From contig JAFTOD010000001.1 in NCBI GenBank assembly GCA_017451525.1, forward strand, positions 124,001 through 188,000: 64,000 nucleotides of DNA, written 5' to 3'. The notes beneath the pieces were generated by a model that searched no databases, was not told the origin of the DNA, and saw only the letters and a program-made list of their open reading frames with translations. Each line of letters begins with the position of its first letter. The first letter of the stretch is position 1. A program made the position numbers and the translations under genes. The DNA comes from Paludibacteraceae bacterium. GTDB taxonomy: Bacteria > Bacteroidota > Bacteroidia > Bacteroidales > Paludibacteraceae. This document shows, one piece after another, positions 59,917 to 64,000 of the stretch.

Positions 59917-61590
59917 ATGGCAGACGATAAGAAAATTATTTTCTCAATGGTGGGAGTAAGTAAGACCTTCGCCCCACAAAAACGAGTACTCAACAACATC
60001 TACCTTAGTTTCTTCTACGGAGCAAAAATTGGCATCATTGGTCTCAACGGTGCGGGTAAATCTACCCTACTCAAGATTATTGCAGGTATTGAAAAGAATT
60101 ACGAAGGTGAGGTGGTATTCTCTCCTGGCTACAGCGTAGGTTATCTAGAACAAGATCCTCAACTTGACCCCGAAAAGACCGTGCGCGAGTGCGTGCAAGA
60201 AGGTGTACAACCCATCATGGATATGCTCGCCGAATACGATGCTATCAATATGGCATTCGCAGAGCCAGACGCCGATTTCGATAAGTTGCTTGCCCGCCAA
60301 GCAGAGCTACAAGACAAACTTGACAGCGTGGACGCATGGAATATTGACACACGTCTTGACCGTGCTATGGACGCATTGCGTTGCCCTGCTGACGATGCAC
60401 AAGTGAAGCATCTGTCGGGAGGTGAGCGTCGTCGTGTAGCACTATGTCGTTTGCTACTTCAACAACCTGATATCCTGCTGCTGGATGAGCCTACTAACCA
60501 CCTTGACGCGGAATCAATCGACTGGTTGGAGCAACACCTGCACCAATATGCGGGTACAGTGATCTGTATCACCCACGACCGCTACTTCCTCGATAATGTA
60601 GCAGGTTGGATTCTTGAATTGGATCGTGGCGAAGGTATTCCATGGAAGGGCAACTACTCTTCTTGGTTAGAGCAAAAGACTGCTCGTATGGCAATGGAGG
60701 AGAAGCAAGCCAGCAAACGTCGCAAGACACTGGAGCGCGAGTTGGAATGGGTACGCATGGCACCTAAAGCACGTCAAGCTAAAGGTAAAGCCCGTTTGGC
60801 TGCATACGATAGGATGTTGAACGAAGAGCAGAAAGAGCGCGAGGAGAAGCTGGAAATATTCATTCCTAACGGTCCACGTTTGGGTAACAAAGTTATCAAT
60901 GCTGAGGGCGTAAGTAAGGCCTTTGGCGAGAAATTGCTGTTCGAGGATTTGGAGTTTATGCTTCCACCTAATGGTATCGTAGGTATTATCGGCCCTAACG
61001 GTGCGGGTAAAACAACACTCTTCCGCATGATTATGGGTATGGAGCAAGCCGATAAAGGTACCTTTGCCGTGGGCGAGACTGTGCGCGTGGGTTATGTGGA
61101 TCAAGTGCACTCGAATATAGACCCTAACAAGAGCGTCTTTGAGACCATCTCTGAGGGTACGGAATATATCCGCGTAGGTGGCCGCGAAGTGAATGCACGT
61201 GCATATCTGAGCCGTTTCAACTTCACAGGTGCTGACCAAGAGAAGAAATGCGGTGTGCTCTCTGGTGGTGAGCGTAATCGCTTGCACTTGGCATTGACAT
61301 TGAAGTCCGAAGCCAATGTATTGCTGCTTGATGAGCCAACCAATGATATTGACGTGAACACCTTGCGTGCATTAGAAGAAGGTCTGGAGAACTTTGCTGG
61401 TTGTGCGGTAGTCATCTCGCACGACCGTTGGTTCCTCGACCGTATTTGTACGCATATCCTTGCTTTTGAAGGAGATAGCAAGGTATTCTGGTTTGAAGGT
61501 AGTTATTCGGAGTATGAGGCAAACAAGAAAATGCGCCTTGGCGATGATGCTACCGAGCCTAAGCGTATTCGCTATCGCAAGTTAGAGTGA
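59917..61590 (+). CDS. ettA: Energy-dependent translational throttle protein (ABC-F)
   Basis: The 557-residue protein has two ABC cassettes: Walker A LNGAGKSTLLK and GPNGAGKTTLF, signatures LSGGERRRVA and LSGGERNRLH, and Walker B LLLDEPTNH and LLLDEPTND. Between them is the tRNA-interaction linker (about residues 240-310; KQASKRRKTLERELEWVRMAPKARQAKGKA), and an arm insertion in the first domain. It binds the ribosomal E site and throttles initiation according to ATP level. Length and motifs match EttA rather than other ABC-F proteins. Confidence 0.94.
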   Translation: MADDKKIIFSMVGVSKTFAPQKRVLNNIYLSFFYGAKIGIIGLNGAGKSTLLKIIAGIEKNYEGEVVFSPGYSVGYLEQDPQLDPEKTVRECVQEGVQPIMDMLAEYDAINMAFAEPDADFDKLLARQAELQDKLDSVDAWNIDTRLDRAMDALRCPADDAQVKHLSGGERRRVALCRLLLQQPDILLLDEPTNHLDAESIDWLEQHLHQYAGTVICITHDRYFLDNVAGWILELDRGEGIPWKGNYSSWLEQKTARMAMEEKQASKRRKTLERELEWVRMAPKARQAKGKARLAAYDRMLNEEQKEREEKLEIFIPNGPRLGNKVINAEGVSKAFGEKLLFEDLEFMLPPNGIVGIIGPNGAGKTTLFRMIMGMEQADKGTFAVGETVRVGYVDQVHSNIDPNKSVFETISEGTEYIRVGGREVNARAYLSRFNFTGADQEKKCGVLSGGERNRLHLALTLKSEANVLLLDEPTNDIDVNTLRALEEGLENFAGCAVVISHDRWFLDRICTHILAFEGDSKVFWFEGSYSEYEANKKMRLGDDATEPKRIRYRKLE

Positions 61591-61613
61591 TATGTAATAC
61601 ACGATAATAGAGA

Positions 61614-61652
61614 AAACCCTCTTACCTGAATATAGGTTAGAGGGTTTGTTTT
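61614..61652 (+). terminator. Terminator after ettA
   Basis: A stem aaaccctct-acct/aggt-agagggttt with a small bulge and a gtttt tail. It lies 23 bases after the stop. Confidence 0.85.
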
Positions 61653-61707
61653 ATGCCTTTAATTTTTGTCGTGGTAGCCTATGGGAGGCTCGAATCAGAT
61701 TCGGTGT

Positions 61708-61800
61708 TCTTAGGTTATTAACCGCATTATCCTACGTATATCTTACGTATATGTTACGTATATCCTACGTATATGGTACGTAATTGAAAAGGGATTGACA
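61708..61800. repeat. Phased TACGTA array, second copy
   Basis: Five TACGTA sites at 11-base steps (61731-61790; linkers atatct, atatgt, atatcc, atatgg). It is preceded by ttcttaggttattaaccgc and followed by attgaaaaggga. The flanks and array match 52738-52815. It lies between converging genes, downstream of both. Confidence 0.8.
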
Positions 61801-61815
61801 AGGAAAAGCAAAGTG

Positions 61816-63219
61816 TTAGTCCTTACGAATGACACTACCTCCAACTGCCATACTCTGCTTGATACGTGGTGTGCCTTTGTAGGTGATATGGCTCGCACCC
61901 GCAGCTTGCGCCCATAATTCGCGTGCGACATTGACCTCCGCCTTGCTGGCACCTGCACAATTGATGTGCATCACTTGGGTGAACAAATCTTCAGCTTCCA
62001 CCTCGCCCGCACCTGCAAGAGTGATATTCACATTATCAGCCGTACCCTCTAAATCTAATTTGCTTGCCCCCTTAGCATCTACCGACAATGTTTGGACATT
62101 CAAAAGCAAGTCAGCTTCCGCAGCACCATTGAGATCAAGTGCGAAATCAGGCTGTGCAAGTACTTGATTATCTGCGGTTTCTATTTTGCTCGCACCATAA
62201 ACCGTTAGCTGGCGCAAATTAGGCGAAGTAATAGCAAACTCTATCATGATGTCGTCCAATGGCAATTGATTGGACGTTTCGATATAGAGTACACTATCCC
62301 GCACCTCTGCTTTGATTCCGCCTTCATCCATGAGAGAGTATATTTGGTTGGTGGTCAATAGAGTAGATGGTTGTGTACCGTTATTGAGTTGCAATTTAGC
62401 AGCACCTCTTACCTCAATACTATGGTATGGCTCCAATTGGAGTTCTGAAGTAATGATACCTTGTTGTTCGTCCACATCCAAACCGTCCCATACCATGGTT
62501 TTTAGAATCTCAGGAGCCATATCGTATGATTGATACAAACGCACGAGTGATACTCCCCAGAAAATGATAGACGCAAGCCAGAAGAGAATAGTAATCCACC
62601 AAAAACGTGCCTTTGGTCCGCGTCGCGTGCGCATGTATGTGACTATGGTGTGCACTAACATCACAATTGGTAGTGCAATAATCAGGATAAGTGCAACCAT
62701 CAAAAGCGGAATCATCACCGCTCCACCGTCCACTAAAAGATCAGCAAAAACGGGGAAAATAGGCATGATGGATGCCAAACTAGTCGTCCCAGCCACTGCA
62801 ACACCAAAGAGCGAAAGTACGATGGCGAAAAGGATAGCAAGCCCCACGAAAATCATCGGCAAAGCCAAGATAGCCAATATGACGTTGAGGACAATGCTAA
62901 ACACACGACCACAACCACTATTTTGCGACTTATCTACTTTGACTTTAGGACGGCGGTTAGGTCCAAACTCTGAAGGAGCACCAATTTGCTCTTTGACAGA
63001 CTGAACCATCTGAACATTAACTACTTGCACGTTCTTTGCAAAGAGCGCTTTTTGTAGCAATTCGGCAATGCGTGCTTCAATATCAGTCATTACTTCCTGA
63101 CGGTCGTCCTGAGGAAGACGTAGCTCAATATCGTGAAGATAATCACGCAAAAGTTGATAAGCATCGTAGTCGATGTGATATACTAAACCATTGAGGTTGA
63201 TTGTACGAGTTTCGTTCAT
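61816..63219 (-). CDS. Membrane protein with GIN (DUF2807) auto-transporter-like beta domain
   Basis: The 467-residue protein has an N-terminal helical HAAS-like part (residues 1-80, containing LLRDYLHDIELRLPQ), three or four transmembrane helices (about 110-230), and a C-terminal right-handed beta-helix of GIN repeats (VRGAAKLQLNNG; VYGASKIETADNQ; AKGASKLDLEG; CAGASKAEVN). The N-terminal part matches the start of stress-sensing PadR-linked proteins of this phylum. It follows the padR gene after 3 bases. It probably senses or shields envelope stress. Confidence 0.85.
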   Translation of the reverse strand: MNETRTINLNGLVYHIDYDAYQLLRDYLHDIELRLPQDDRQEVMTDIEARIAELLQKALFAKNVQVVNVQMVQSVKEQIGAPSEFGPNRRPKVKVDKSQNSGCGRVFSIVLNVILAILALPMIFVGLAILFAIVLSLFGVAVAGTTSLASIMPIFPVFADLLVDGGAVMIPLLMVALILIIALPIVMLVHTIVTYMRTRRGPKARFWWITILFWLASIIFWGVSLVRLYQSYDMAPEILKTMVWDGLDVDEQQGIITSELQLEPYHSIEVRGAAKLQLNNGTQPSTLLTTNQIYSLMDEGGIKAEVRDSVLYIETSNQLPLDDIMIEFAITSPNLRQLTVYGASKIETADNQVLAQPDFALDLNGAAEADLLLNVQTLSVDAKGASKLDLEGTADNVNITLAGAGEVEAEDLFTQVMHINCAGASKAEVNVARELWAQAAGASHITYKGTPRIKQSMAVGGSVIRKD

Positions 63220-63222
63220 AAT

Positions 63223-63543
63223 CTATTGAGTTATTTTGTTAATAGCTTGGCAGATAGCATGCCATTCTTCATCAAGTTGAGCAAGCAGTTGCTTTCCCTC
63301 TTCTGTGAGGGTGTAATACTTGCGCGGCGGTCCGCCCGTGGACTCCTGCCAACGATAAGACAACAAGCCTTCGTTCTTCATGCGGGTGAGGAGTGGATAT
63401 ACTGTCCCCTCCACTACCAATAGCTGAGCTTCCTTCAGGGTATCAAGGATATCCGAAGCATATGCCTCGCTTTGATGGATAATGGAGAGGATACAATATT
63501 CCAATAATCCCTTGCGCATTTGGCTTTTGAGATTGGATAGCAT
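63223..63543 (-). CDS. PadR-family transcription regulator
   Basis: The 106-residue protein is a winged helix with the PadR phrases LLEYCILSIIHQ, YASDILDTLKEAQLLVVEGTVYPLLTRMKNEGLLSY and GPPRKYYTLTEEGKQLL. It probably represses its own operon with the GIN protein and the PspC protein. It starts 13 bases downstream of the PspC gene. Confidence 0.92.
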   Translation of the reverse strand: MLSNLKSQMRKGLLEYCILSIIHQSEAYASDILDTLKEAQLLVVEGTVYPLLTRMKNEGLLSYRWQESTGGPPRKYYTLTEEGKQLLAQLDEEWHAICQAINKITQ

Positions 63544-63556
63544 CTTTGCTTACAAT

Positions 63557-63757
63557 TTACTGATTTTCAATCTGATTGTAATTTGGAATGAGAATCATCA
63601 AGATGATGTAGAGTAGCAAACCAGGAAATGCCGCAGAAAATAATGTTAATACCGCAAATACTACTCGAATCAAAGTAGGATCTACATCAAAATACTCGGC
63701 GATTCCGCCACAAACACCCGCTAAAATGCGATTGGGAGAACGATACAGTTTTTTCAT
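63557..63757 (-). CDS. PspC-domain protein
   Basis: ATG 63757 gives 66 residues; an upstream in-frame ATG exists but adds an unlikely extension. The PspC core is MKKLYRSPNRILAGVCGGIAEYFDVDPTLIRV, with one transmembrane helix after it. PspC proteins anchor phage-shock-like envelope responses. It is the first gene of the PspC-PadR-GIN unit. Confidence 0.9.
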   Translation of the reverse strand: MKKLYRSPNRILAGVCGGIAEYFDVDPTLIRVVFAVLTLFSAAFPGLLLYIILMILIPNYNQIENQ

Positions 63758-63827
63758 TGTTTGAATTATTAAATAGTTATAAATCAATTGCATACTTCAT
63801 CGCTCTATGACATAAGATATTGGCACA

Positions 63828-64000
63828 TTAGTCATCCACACGAATGAAATGTCCTTCCATATCGAAGATAAGCTCTAGTCCATTGCTGAGTTCAACCTGC
63901 AAATGACGGTATTCTATTGTATATTCCACAATAAAATGGTCAGGATGATGCAAAGCAACAAAATTGGTAATCAACTCAGGTATGATTCCCGAAGGAACTG
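63828..64000 (-). CDS. C-terminal end of a PepSY-like (DUF2874-type) protein, partial
   Basis: A frame is open from the window end to TAA at 63828-63830 and gives 56 residues. The sequence (VPSGIIPELITNFVALHHPDHFIVEYTIE, then VELSNGLELIFDMEGHFIRVDD) matches the repeated-strand ending of PepSY-like periplasmic proteins of Bacteroidota. The start lies outside the window. The family call is tentative. Confidence 0.7.
   Translation of the reverse strand, partial: VPSGIIPELITNFVALHHPDHFIVEYTIEYRHLQVELSNGLELIFDMEGHFIRVDD

Noticed and set aside
63794-63827. Additional promoter or gene between the PspC gene and the PepSY-like end
   Set aside because: Only about 34 bases remain before the stop of the partial gene and no promoter match is seen.

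Overview
This window looks like a chromosomal piece of a fermentative member of the Bacteroidales. The evidence is the promoter style and the gene content. Almost every well-spaced upstream region has the Bacteroidota sigma factor signature: a -7 element TAnnTTTG, usually tacctttg, with a TTTG/CTTG element 20 bases upstream. Recognisable ribosome binding sites are rare. The genes include a methylmalonyl-CoA decarboxylase operon (propionate formation from succinate), a MurF-alanine racemase fusion protein, PagL-like lipid A deacylase, BspA-type leucine-rich repeats, a PCMD-domain protein and abortive-infection-like pairs. No rRNA, CRISPR array, complete prophage or insertion sequence was found; one tRNA (Lys, CTT) is present.

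Layout. 1-1.6 kb: pyrD-pyrF. 1.9-2.3 kb: a structured RNA with its own promoter and terminator (RNA A). 2.3-8.4 kb: an AT-rich block of envelope genes (LPP20-like, CsgG/LpoB-like, a glycosyltransferase, an esterase, a PCMD protein). 9-12.2 kb: pyrE-pyrB-guaB, with PyrB carrying a PyrI-type zinc tail. 12.3-22.3 kb: housekeeping genes (phosphotransferase-RapZ fusion, tRNA-Lys, SDR, queD, TPR protein, ribH, aspartokinase, YitT, nucleotidyltransferase, galE, rsmD). 22.4-34 kb: an RSH enzyme without its hydrolase and ACT domains, recR, HAD and GNAT proteins, lipid and envelope enzymes, mntP, a Ca2+/cation antiporter, cardiolipin synthase and a DnaJ protein. 34.4-40 kb: an AraC regulator and the complete mce-mmdA-oadG-biotin carrier-mmdB operon.

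40.1-49.1 kb is an accessory region. It holds a zeta-like kinase pair, a DUF6922-like/AbiEii pair, a promoter- and terminator-bounded transcript encoding a 34-residue hydrophobic peptide, a long LRR-Sel1 protein, a 59-residue ORF and an AAA/DUF4143 ATPase. About 78-bp inverted repeats flank 41.3-48.3 kb, and dispersed hairpin repeats lie inside it. 49.3-52.1 kb: small membrane proteins and two unknown exported proteins. 52.1-52.5 kb: RNA B, which looks homologous to RNA A. 53-61.6 kb: pheS, an internally shortened murF-alr fusion, a pagL-like gene, a crp/fnr regulator, a polyprenol-type glycosyltransferase and ettA. 61.8-64 kb: GIN-domain protein, PadR regulator, PspC protein and the end of a PepSY-like protein.

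The most unusual content is non-coding: the paired structured RNAs; arrays of small hairpins joined by locus-specific linkers whose modules are reordered between loci; two copies of an 11-bp-phased TACGTA array; and a three-copy hairpin element that lies downstream of accessory genes. Four proteins have odd architecture: PyrB with a PyrI zinc tail, MurF-Alr lacking much of MurF, RSH without HD and ACT domains, and a carrier with two biotinyl domains. All functional statements rest on motif recognition by eye; no database search was possible.
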